Below, piece after piece: positions 8,684-15,828 of a stretch of 64,000 nt of DNA (the first letter of the stretch is position 1; each line of letters begins with the position of its first letter). Source of the DNA: RPQJ01 sp963732375 (GTDB lineage Bacteria; Pseudomonadota; Gammaproteobacteria; Steroidobacterales; Steroidobacteraceae); assembly GCA_963732375.1 (NCBI GenBank), contig CAVSZE010000003.1:434001-498000 (forward strand), read 5' to 3'. The notes under the pieces were generated by a model. That model ran no database searches. It saw only the letters and a program-made list of their open reading frames with translations, and was not told the origin of the DNA. Position numbers and translations under genes: made by a program.

Positions 8684-9406
8684 TCAACTCCTCGCGACCG
8701 CAGCCCGCTCGATTTCCTCGGCGAGGATGGGCACGCCGAGGTTGCACGACTGCACGCCCTGCACGACGCACAACTTGAGCACCTCCATCACTTCCTCGAT
8801 GCGCGCGCCCGCCGCGAGGGCGCCCTTGATATGCCTGCGGGTACCGGGTGCGTAGAGGTGCGTGAACGAGGCGTCGAAGGCGATGCTGAGGAGCTCCACG
8901 TCCTTTGGCGACAGCACGCCGCTCGCATAGACGGGTACGCCCGTCGCGAAGAACTGGTCGGTCCAGACAGGATCCAGCTCGTAAAGCGGATCCCAGGCCG
9001 GGTTCCACTGCCCGATCGCCCTCATCCGGTCGCAGTACGGCGTGGCCTCGCCGGCAGCGCGCCGCGGAAGCGTCGCGGCGGCCTGGCGTGCCTCTTCGAG
9101 CAGTATCGGCGCGCCGAGGCTGCAGGAATGGATCGCGCCAAGCGCCGCGCACTTGAGCACGAACAGTATCTCCTCGCGCGAGGCACCCGCTGCCAGCGCA
9201 GCTCGAATGTGGCGGCGCGTGCCTTCTGGATTCAGGCTCGTGCACTGCGCATTCAGCATCACGCCGATGAGTTCGACGAGCTTGCGGGGCAGGATTCCGC
9301 CGCTCCAGGGATTCGTCGTCATCATATGGCAGGTCGCGGCCCAGGCCGGATCCCACGCGCGGAGCTGTTCGAGTGCCGCGTCCCAGGGACCAGTTTCAGC
9401 GGCCAT
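8684..9406 (-). CDS. Carboxymuconolactone decarboxylase-like protein, two tandem domains
   Basis: A 240-residue protein with two AhpD/CMD-like helical repeats. Repeat one contains RKLVELIGVMLNAQCTSLNPEGTRRHIRAALAAG. Repeat two contains the parallel KDVELLSIAFDASFTHLYAPGTRRHIKGALAAG. The CxxC peroxidatic pair of AhpD is absent, so a redox role is unlikely. The ATG at 9406 lies 11 bases inside the end of the SDR gene, so the two are co-translated. It is the last gene of the BKACE unit; 80 bases separate it from the glucose operon. The family includes lactone decarboxylases and many uncharacterised proteins. The substrate here is unknown, and I would not equate it with PcaC. Confidence 0.78.
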   Translation of the reverse strand: MAAETGPWDAALEQLRAWDPAWAATCHMMTTNPWSGGILPRKLVELIGVMLNAQCTSLNPEGTRRHIRAALAAGASREEILFVLKCAALGAIHSCSLGAPILLEEARQAAATLPRRAAGEATPYCDRMRAIGQWNPAWDPLYELDPVWTDQFFATGVPVYASGVLSPKDVELLSIAFDASFTHLYAPGTRRHIKGALAAGARIEEVMEVLKLCVVQGVQSCNLGVPILAEEIERAAVARS

Positions 9407-10214
9407 CGGCTTTTGCCTCCGCCATACGCTTGCGGATGACCGGCCGCAGGTCTTCACCGTAGCCGGTGAGCGTCCCACCATCCACCGCAATTGACTGCCC
9501 GGTGATCATCGCTGCGCGGTCGCTCGCGAGGAAGCTCACCGACTCGCCAATTTCCTCGATAGTGCACATGCGACCCAGGGGCACCAGCCGCCTCGTCACC
9601 ATCTCGCGGTAGGCCTGGGTGATTTTCTCCTGCATCAGAGGCGTGACAACGCCGCCCGGACACACTGAGTTGACCGTGATGCGACGGTCGGCGAGTTCCC
9701 AGGCGAGGTGTTGCGTCAGGCCCTCGACGCCGTACTTCGACACCGTGTAGTCGGCGCTGCCGAAGAACGTCATGCGACGGCCGGCGATGGACCCGATGTT
9801 GATTATCCTGCCACGGCCCCGAGCCGTCATGGCGGGAAGCACCGCCTTGCAGCAGAGGAAGACACCCCTGAGGTTGACGCCCAGCACCTCGTCCCACTGC
9901 TCCGTGGGCAGGTCCACGAGCATGCGCGGAGGGCCCTCGATGCCTGCGTTGTTGACCAGGATATCGATGCCGCCGTGGCGCTCGACGACGGTCCGCGCCA
10001 TGGCCTCGAGCGATGGCCAGTCCGTGACATCTGCAACCACGGGCATTGCGACTCCGCCGGACGCATTGATCCCGCGGGCCACGCCCTCCACTTCGTCGGC
10101 GTGCCGACCCATTACGACGACGTTCGCACCCTCCCGCGCGAGCACCCGCGAGATGCCTTCGCCGATACCCCGGCCGCCGCCGGTAACGATCGCAGTCTTG
10201 TCCGAGAGTTCCAT
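9396..10214 (-). CDS. Short-chain dehydrogenase/reductase (SDR)
   Basis: A 272-residue classical SDR. TGGGRGIGEGI is the NAD(P)-binding motif near the N-terminus. NNAG is present, and the catalytic tetrad is supported by the Ser in NIGSIAGRR and by YTVSK. It is likely a 3-oxoacyl or alcohol dehydrogenase. I selected the ATG at 10214 because GGAG lies eight bases upstream; an ATG at 10220 and a GTG at 10232 are alternatives. It follows the MFS gene closely and overlaps the CMD-like gene. It belongs to the AraC/BKACE unit, so it probably oxidises or reduces an intermediate of that pathway. Confidence 0.85.
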   Translation of the reverse strand: MELSDKTAIVTGGGRGIGEGISRVLAREGANVVVMGRHADEVEGVARGINASGGVAMPVVADVTDWPSLEAMARTVVERHGGIDILVNNAGIEGPPRMLVDLPTEQWDEVLGVNLRGVFLCCKAVLPAMTARGRGRIINIGSIAGRRMTFFGSADYTVSKYGVEGLTQHLAWELADRRITVNSVCPGGVVTPLMQEKITQAYREMVTRRLVPLGRMCTIEEIGESVSFLASDRAAMITGQSIAVDGGTLTGYGEDLRPVIRKRMAEAKADGR

Positions 10215-10228
10215 GTTCATTGCTCCAT

Positions 10229-11548
10229 TCACGCCGCCGGGGCCGCGATCGCGTCCGATGGCTCGTCGAAACGCCCGCTCTCGCGGGCATAGTGCCGCGA
10301 GGCAAGCAGGAAGAACGCCGCGGCAGCGAGGCACATGAGCGGTGCAACACCCAGCGCGAACCTGAGCCCGTAGGCATCCGAGAGTGCCCCAACTACGACG
10401 GGCCCTGGCGCGAGGCCCAGCAGGTTGTTGCCAAGCACCAGTACTGCAAATGCCGTCGCGCGCAGACCCGGATGGGTCACGTCGCTCACGACTGCGCCGG
10501 CTGCACCAGTGTGCCCGCCGCAGACGAACACGCCGGCCAGGATCAGCGCGTACTGCACAGATCCGGCAGGCAACGCAAACGCTACCACCAGCAGCACGCA
10601 TGCCGTCGCCGCATACAGCGCCGGAACACGCAGCTTGTTCAGCAGGTCACGCTGGCCCAGGCGATCCACGCTCCAGCCGCAGACGATCATGCCGATGCCG
10701 GCGACCAGCACGACCACGGCTGCCTGCACGGCCGCCTGGTCTGGCGCGAGCCCGTAGTAGCGGCTCATGTAGCTCGGCATCCAGGCGTTGATTGCGCCGA
10801 GGATGAACATCTGGCAGCCGCTTGCGAGGTACGTGAATACTGCAGTGCGTGGCACGAAGAGTTCGCGGACGGTCTCGCCGACGGACATGCGTCGCGCAGC
10901 CGCCGCGCCACTGCCTGCCTTGACCAGCGCAACCGTCTTGTAATCGCGCACCACGAACGGGTAGAGCGCCACGAGCAGCAGTCCCGCGACGCCGGCGCCG
11001 ATGAACGCGTGGCGCCAGCCGAAATGCGTCGAGACGACGCCGCCGATAATGACGCCACCCACCGTGCCGAACAGCGACGCGGCGAGGAAAGCACCCATGA
11101 TCATGGCATGGCGCTCTTTCGGGAAGACGTGGATCAGGATTGCGCCGCCCGCACTGCCATAGCCCGCCTCTCCCAGTCCGACGAGCGCGCGCGCCGCCAT
11201 CATCTGGCCGTAGCCTTGAGAAAGACCGCAGGCGATGGTCGCCAGGCCCCACATTCCCGCCATGGCCGTGATGCTCTTCACCCGGCCCCAGCGGTCGGCA
11301 AGCAATGCGACCGGGATCGAGGCGACGCCTACGATCAGCGCGACGACGCTGACCAGCGCACCGAGTTGGGTGTCGGACAGAGACCATTCGAGCTTCAGGA
11401 ACGGAAAGATCGGGGTGATCACCTGCCGGGACACGTAGTCCGACAGCATCAGCCCCAGCGTGAGCGCGAATACGGCCCAGGCATAGAGGCGGCCATGACC
11501 GCCTCCCACCTGGGGCGCGGCTCCATCCCCATGCAATTCGAGCGCCAT
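10229..11548 (-). CDS. MFS transporter, 12-helix, spinster/aromatic-acid type
   Basis: A 439-residue integral membrane protein with repeated hydrophobic helices starting at YAWAVFALTLGLMLSDYVSRQ. The MFS loop 2-3 signature is seen in LADRWGRVKSITA, and ARALVGLGEAGYGSAGGAIL is typical of spinster-like and organic-acid MFS carriers. It lies 35 bases downstream of the AraC regulator and just upstream of the SDR gene, in the same direction. It most likely imports the substrate of this catabolic cluster or exports a product. The long hydrophilic loop after helix 6 fits the 6+6 arrangement. Confidence 0.85.
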   Translation of the reverse strand: MALELHGDGAAPQVGGGHGRLYAWAVFALTLGLMLSDYVSRQVITPIFPFLKLEWSLSDTQLGALVSVVALIVGVASIPVALLADRWGRVKSITAMAGMWGLATIACGLSQGYGQMMAARALVGLGEAGYGSAGGAILIHVFPKERHAMIMGAFLAASLFGTVGGVIIGGVVSTHFGWRHAFIGAGVAGLLLVALYPFVVRDYKTVALVKAGSGAAAARRMSVGETVRELFVPRTAVFTYLASGCQMFILGAINAWMPSYMSRYYGLAPDQAAVQAAVVVLVAGIGMIVCGWSVDRLGQRDLLNKLRVPALYAATACVLLVVAFALPAGSVQYALILAGVFVCGGHTGAAGAVVSDVTHPGLRATAFAVLVLGNNLLGLAPGPVVVGALSDAYGLRFALGVAPLMCLAAAAFFLLASRHYARESGRFDEPSDAIAAPAA

Positions 11549-11583
11549 GCATTACTCCCCGTATTCCAGCATCGATTTTCTGT

Positions 11584-12720
11584 TCATCGTCGCCGGATAG
11601 CGGTGCGTGCTGTCGAGGCTGCCCGACCGATTGCCGGCCGGCGGCCGCGATTGGCGCCCGGCGTCACGCCGTGCCAGCGCTTGAACGCACGCACGAAGCT
11701 CCCCGACGCGCCGTAGCCAAGCGCGGCGGCGATCTCCCCCACCGGCAGGTCGGTCTGCTCCAGCATTCGCGTCGCAAGCTTGCGACGCGCGTCGTCGAGC
11801 AGGTCTTCGAACGTGGTCCCCTGCTCCCGCAGGTAACGGTGCAGGGTGACGCGGTGGATGGCGAACATGTCTGCGACACGGACGGCCGAGCACTCCCCGC
11901 TCGCGAGCAGGCTCTCAATCACATGCCGCACGCGTGACACCAAATCCGTCTGCTCGCGCGCCTCGAGCTCCCCCATGTACTCGCGCAGGAAAGAGTCCAG
12001 CATCTGCTGGGAACCCGGCCGCGTCTCGTCGAGCACAGACTCCGCGAAGAACACGGCATGTCGCGGCTGGTCGTAGAGCACCGGCGATCGGAAGAACCGC
12101 GCGTACTGCTCGGCCATCCGCGGCCGGCGATAGGCAATGTGCACCTGCGACGGCCGCCAGTTCCGCGGGAAGATCCCCTCCAGGTGCTTGACGAGCGCCG
12201 CGAGATACCCGGTCATCAGCTGGTCGCGGCCCGGGAACTTCCCATCGACCGAGACCGAGATGCACGCGTAGCCCTGGTCGCAGGTCAGGTCGACGACGAT
12301 GCCGTGGTACCAAAGTCCCTGGTAGCGAACGAGAGCCTCCACGGCTTCCCGCATCGTGCGCGCGTTGTGCACGAGGAGGCGCAGCGGGCCGGCATTCTCC
12401 AGCGTTGCGCGCTGGCCGATCAGCAACCCGAAGTCGTCCCGCCCGGTCCCGTCCGCCGCCGCCTGCATGATCTGTCCGTGCAGGGTAAGCGGCACGGGTG
12501 TCATGGGTTTCGCCATCATGGCCTGGGTCACGCCGAAGGATTCGAGCAACTCCCAGGGATCGTGGCCGGCATCGCGCATCAGGTTCGGCACCTCGGACAG
12601 GGCGCCGACCGGGCAGCCCTTGTCCGCGGGGCCGGACGCCGGCCCGGGTCGCGGAGCCCGCACGGGCCCACCGCGCCCGACGCCGACGACGGTCGGCGTC
12701 TTGTCGGGCTTACCGGGCAA
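11584..12720 (-). CDS. AraC-family transcriptional regulator with arabinose-binding-like domain
   Basis: The N-terminal part, about residues 50-240, resembles the AraC-type 'Arabinose_bd' ligand domain found in OruR/ArgR-like regulators (MTPVPLTLHGQIMQAAADG, NARTMREAVEALVRYQGLWY). The C-terminal 100 residues are an AraC double helix-turn-helix, with RVADMFAIHRVTLHRYLREQG and the conserved VGEIAAALGYGASGSFVRAFKRWHGVTP. The frame opens with a TTG at 12720 that overlaps the end of the BKACE gene; the first 45 residues are Gly/Pro-rich and a GTG at 12663 may be the real start. It is encoded inside the catabolic cluster. It is the obvious candidate to bind the 21-bp-spaced direct repeats at 13825-13855 and 18479-18519. 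Confidence 0.88.
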   Translation of the reverse strand: MPGKPDKTPTVVGVGRGGPVRAPRPGPASGPADKGCPVGALSEVPNLMRDAGHDPWELLESFGVTQAMMAKPMTPVPLTLHGQIMQAAADGTGRDDFGLLIGQRATLENAGPLRLLVHNARTMREAVEALVRYQGLWYHGIVVDLTCDQGYACISVSVDGKFPGRDQLMTGYLAALVKHLEGIFPRNWRPSQVHIAYRRPRMAEQYARFFRSPVLYDQPRHAVFFAESVLDETRPGSQQMLDSFLREYMGELEAREQTDLVSRVRHVIESLLASGECSAVRVADMFAIHRVTLHRYLREQGTTFEDLLDDARRKLATRMLEQTDLPVGEIAAALGYGASGSFVRAFKRWHGVTPGANRGRRPAIGRAASTARTAIRRR

Positions 12721-13759
12721 GGAAGCCCCGCTGCCCCGGCTTGCGGTTGGGCGTCATGCCGAGGGCGGCGAGCGTCTCGTCCACGCTGTCGTACCAGGTG
12801 CCGATCTTGAGGATCCGGCGCGCGTCATCCGCTGAAGCGACGTCGCGGCCGAGCTCGCGCGACATGCGCACCATCTGTTCCACCTGGTGGACCGATGTGA
12901 ATCTCTCGCCCTTGCGGCGCCAGATGTTGTCCTCGATGCCGACGCGCACGTGCAGGCCCATGGCGATCGCCATGGCCATCATGGGCGGGCCATTGCGCAT
13001 GATGCCCTCGATCTGCAGGACGCTGCCCTGCGGCGACTTGCGGATGTAGTCCATCATCGCGAACGGATCGGCACCCGACGCGCCGCCGCCGATCGCAACG
13101 TAGCAGTGATTGAGCGGGCCCATGTAGTGCCCGCGCCGGATCAGCCGCTCCACCGTTTCGAGCTGCGGCGTGTTGCCAAGCATGAAATACACCTGGATGC
13201 CCTTCTCGCGCAGGCGTTTCAGGTGCTCGAGGTAGAACGTCGGCGTCGCGTCCACCACCATGTCTGCCCACGCGCTTCGGACTGCCGGATTCTCGAACTG
13301 GGTGCCCTTGACGTCATCGGCGGTCATCAGCTCCATGAGGTTCATCTGCATGGTGTTGATCGCGATGGTCACCTGGTCGGGCTTCGGCGTGAGATCCGCG
13401 AGCAGGTGGCGCGTGTCGTAGCCGAGCCACTTGGCCTGGTCACCCTCGCCCTCCGGGGAGAACGAGATCGAGCCGCCGACCTGCAGCACCATCTTCGGCA
13501 CCCGGTCGCGGATGCGCGCGATCAGCTCGTTGAACATGGACAGGCGCTTGCTGCCCTTCCCATCCTCTTCTCGAACGTGGATGTGAAGCACGGTGGCGCC
13601 CGCGTTGTAGCAGTCGACCGCCTTCTGGACCTGCTCGTCCATGGTGACCGGGATGTCCTCGGGGAAATCGCTCGGCGCCCACTCGGGGCCATACGGCGCG
13701 ACCGTGATGATCAGTTCGTCCTGGGTCTCGGGGAGCAGGGCGTCGTCGTCGAAATACAT
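12710..13759 (-). CDS. BKACE family beta-keto acid cleavage enzyme (DUF849)
   Basis: A 349-residue TIM-barrel protein of the Kce/BKACE family, which condenses a beta-keto acid with acetyl-CoA to give acetoacetate and a new CoA ester. Supporting motifs are the early VTMDEQVQKAVDCYNAGATVLHIHVREEDGKGS with the metal-binding HxH, an SISF segment after residue 100, and the C-terminal MGLHVRVGIEDNIW, the usual family signature. It is the first gene after the 13825-13855 repeat pair and starts an operon with AraC, MFS, SDR and CMD-like genes. BKACE substrates range widely (3-keto-5-aminohexanoate, dehydrocarnitine, keto-adipate and others), so the actual substrate cannot be read from this sequence. 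Confidence 0.88.
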   Translation of the reverse strand: MYFDDDALLPETQDELIITVAPYGPEWAPSDFPEDIPVTMDEQVQKAVDCYNAGATVLHIHVREEDGKGSKRLSMFNELIARIRDRVPKMVLQVGGSISFSPEGEGDQAKWLGYDTRHLLADLTPKPDQVTIAINTMQMNLMELMTADDVKGTQFENPAVRSAWADMVVDATPTFYLEHLKRLREKGIQVYFMLGNTPQLETVERLIRRGHYMGPLNHCYVAIGGGASGADPFAMMDYIRKSPQGSVLQIEGIMRNGPPMMAMAIAMGLHVRVGIEDNIWRRKGERFTSVHQVEQMVRMSRELGRDVASADDARRILKIGTWYDSVDETLAALGMTPNRKPGQRGFLAR

Positions 13760-13824
13760 GGCTGGCGTCCTGAGGTTGTGCTGGAAGGGCGCCAGTATTA
13801 CGCGCTGCCAATGACGTCAATTAT

Positions 13825-13855
13825 CTTTTCGTAACAATGTATACGCTTTTGGTAA
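13825..13855. promoter_or_regulatory. 21-bp-spaced direct repeat, putative AraC-type operator A (BKACE unit)
   Basis: Two boxes in the same orientation, CTTTTCGTAA at 13825-13834 and CTTTTGGTAA at 13846-13855, begin exactly 21 bases apart (two helical turns). On the minus strand they read TTACCAAAAG and then TTACGAAAAG. The second is followed four bases later by TTGACG, a plausible -35, at about 13815-13820. This is the geometry used by AraC-type activators. The pair lies 66-96 bases upstream of the BKACE start codon, and the same box occurs upstream of the glycyl radical enzyme. Binding by the neighbouring AraC protein is inferred. Confidence 0.65.
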
Positions 13856-13923
13856 TTTGCGCGAAAAACCTGCCACGAGTCGATCGGGCGGGTTCACTCG
13901 CTCCACCGCCGCGCTCGGGTGCG

Positions 13924-14748
13924 TCACATCACGATGCCACCGTTCGGGCTGATGACCTGGCCGACGAGGTAATGGCCGTCGGCTGCCAGGTACACGGCCA
14001 GCGACGCATACTCTTCCACCGTCCCGAGCCGTCCGAGCGGAACCAGCTGGTTGAACCGGTTCCTCTCCTCCTCGCTCGATCGCTCGAAGTACGCGGCGAA
14101 ATCGGGCGTCAAGACTCCACCCGGCGCGATCGCGTTCACGAAGATGTTGGCCCCGGCGACGTCGAGCGCGACCGCTTTCGTGAACGCGATTACCGCACCC
14201 TTGGTCGCGGAGTAGTGCGGGCTGTGCGCGCTGTACGCCGATATCCCGGCGATGGAGGCGATGTTGATGATCTTGCCGTCGTGCTGCGGCTCCATCAGGC
14301 GCAGGGCCTCGCGGGTGCAGTAGAACACCCCATGCACGTTGACTCCCCAGTAGCGATGCCAGTCCTCGTCGCAGATGCTGCTGGTGATGTGCAGTGACTG
14401 GCGTGGGACGGGCGTAGTCATGTACGCGTAATGACGACGGCGGCGCGCCTCGTCCTCCGGGCGGGCGGGGACGATGGCGGCGTTGTTGACCAGCACGTGC
14501 ACGGTACCGAATCGGGCGGCCGCGTCGCGGAACATCTGTGCGACCGCCTCGCTTGACGAAACGTCGCAGCGCAGGGCCAGGCATTCAGCACCAAGGGCGC
14601 CGATTTCCCGCTCCACGGCGGCGAGCCCCTTTTCGTTCACGTCGCAGGCGACGAGCTTCGCGCCTTCCTTCGCCATGGCGACGGCAATCGCCCTGCCGAG
14701 ACCGCCTGCCGCACCGGTGACCAACGCTACCTTGTCGTCGAGCCTCAT
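13924..14748 (-). CDS. Short-chain dehydrogenase/reductase (SDR)
   Basis: A 274-residue classical SDR with TGAAGGLGRAIA near residue 12, VNNAAI, the catalytic Ser in NIASIAG and YSATK. An insertion of about 30 residues after NNAAIVPARP, rich in Arg, is unusual and may shape the active site. The ATG at 14748 is preceded by a strong GGAGGGA ribosome site. It is the third gene of the GRE-activase-SDR unit, 79 bases after the activase. In that context it would oxidise or reduce the product of the glycyl radical enzyme, for example an aldehyde, ketone or hydroxyacid. Substrate unknown. Confidence 0.85.
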   Translation of the reverse strand: MRLDDKVALVTGAAGGLGRAIAVAMAKEGAKLVACDVNEKGLAAVEREIGALGAECLALRCDVSSSEAVAQMFRDAAARFGTVHVLVNNAAIVPARPEDEARRRRHYAYMTTPVPRQSLHITSSICDEDWHRYWGVNVHGVFYCTREALRLMEPQHDGKIINIASIAGISAYSAHSPHYSATKGAVIAFTKAVALDVAGANIFVNAIAPGGVLTPDFAAYFERSSEEERNRFNQLVPLGRLGTVEEYASLAVYLAADGHYLVGQVISPNGGIVM

Positions 14749-14827
14749 CGTTCCCTCCAACTGGCGTTGCTTTTCGCGCGACCGCGCGGCGAATCCCGCC
14801 GGGAAAGAGTACGCCAGCGACGGGAGC

Positions 14828-15811
14828 TCAAGAAGGCGGCCTCGGGCGCACGCGCTCGAGCAGCGGTGCTCCCTGCGCGGGCGACAGCGGCACCGTCGCG
14901 CGCTCGCGCGACCGATACCGCACGAGTTCCGCGTGAATCGCCGCGGCCTCCTCCGTCGCCACGACCGCCGTCATGGGTGCCTGCATGCCGAGGTACCCGT
15001 ATTTCGACTCGCCGTAGCGGTGGTACGGCAGCAGCTCGTAGTGCAGGTCGTCGCCGATGGACTTCAGGAACTCGCCGATCGCGCGCACGTCCTCGAGCGT
15101 GCCGTTCACGCCGGGGATGAACGGCGTGCGCACGACGATGCGGTCGTGCGGGAACACGGCACATAGCCTGCGGAAGTTGCGCAGGATCAGCTCGTTCGGT
15201 ACGCCGGTAAACCGGCGGTGGCGCTCCGAGTCCAGGCACTTGATGTCGTAATGAATGATGTCGAGGAACGGCAGCAGCGCCTCGAGCGACTGCCAGCGAC
15301 CCATGCCCGAGGTCTCGATCGCCGTCGAGAGCCCGCGTCGCTGCGCCTCCTGGAGCAGCGCCCGGGCGAACTTTCCCTGGCGGAGGACTTCGCCCCCGGA
15401 CAGCGTGATGCCGCCGCCAGACCGCGCGTAGAACGCCTCGTCCGCCTCGACGACGGCAAGCACCTCGTCCACGGTCATGCGCCGGCCGGCGATCTCCATC
15501 GCCTTCGACGGGCACACGTCCACGCACTGGCCGCAGCCGGTGCACTTCGCGAAATCGACGACGACCTTGCCGTCAGCACCGGTACTCAACGCGCCTTCCG
15601 GGCACTTCGGCAGGCAGTAACCGCACTGCGCGACGCCGATGCACTTCGACGCGCGGTACATCAGCTGCGGCTTCGCACTGAGGCCCTCGGGGTTGCTGCA
15701 GGCCTTGCAGCGCAACGGGCAGCCCTTCAGGAACACCGTGGTGCGGATACCGGGTCCGTCATCCGTCGAGAACCGCTGGATGTTGAAGACGAGCCCGGTG
15801 ACCGCGTTCAT
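14828..15811 (-). CDS. Glycyl radical enzyme activase (radical SAM)
   Basis: A 327-residue radical SAM protein. The cluster motif CPLRCKAC (C31, C35, C38) binds the catalytic 4Fe-4S. It is followed by two ferredoxin-type clusters, CIGVAQCGYCLPKCP and CTGCGQCVDVCP. This three-cluster layout is typical of activases for non-PFL glycyl radical enzymes. GGGITLSGGE and the later AdoMet-binding regions are also present. The enzyme would use S-adenosylmethionine to make the glycyl radical on the neighbouring GRE, releasing 5'-deoxyadenosine. It starts 17 bases after the GRE stop codon. Curiously, both proteins begin with MNAVT. Confidence 0.93.
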   Translation of the reverse strand: MNAVTGLVFNIQRFSTDDGPGIRTTVFLKGCPLRCKACSNPEGLSAKPQLMYRASKCIGVAQCGYCLPKCPEGALSTGADGKVVVDFAKCTGCGQCVDVCPSKAMEIAGRRMTVDEVLAVVEADEAFYARSGGGITLSGGEVLRQGKFARALLQEAQRRGLSTAIETSGMGRWQSLEALLPFLDIIHYDIKCLDSERHRRFTGVPNELILRNFRRLCAVFPHDRIVVRTPFIPGVNGTLEDVRAIGEFLKSIGDDLHYELLPYHRYGESKYGYLGMQAPMTAVVATEEAAAIHAELVRYRSRERATVPLSPAQGAPLLERVRPRPPS

Positions 15812-15828
15812 GGTTCAGCCCGCCCCGG

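Noticed and set aside
13855..13863. ATTTGCGCG shared by the two repeat regions (also at 18538-18546).
   Set aside because: Only nine bases, and the distance to the repeat boxes differs, so coincidence is likely.
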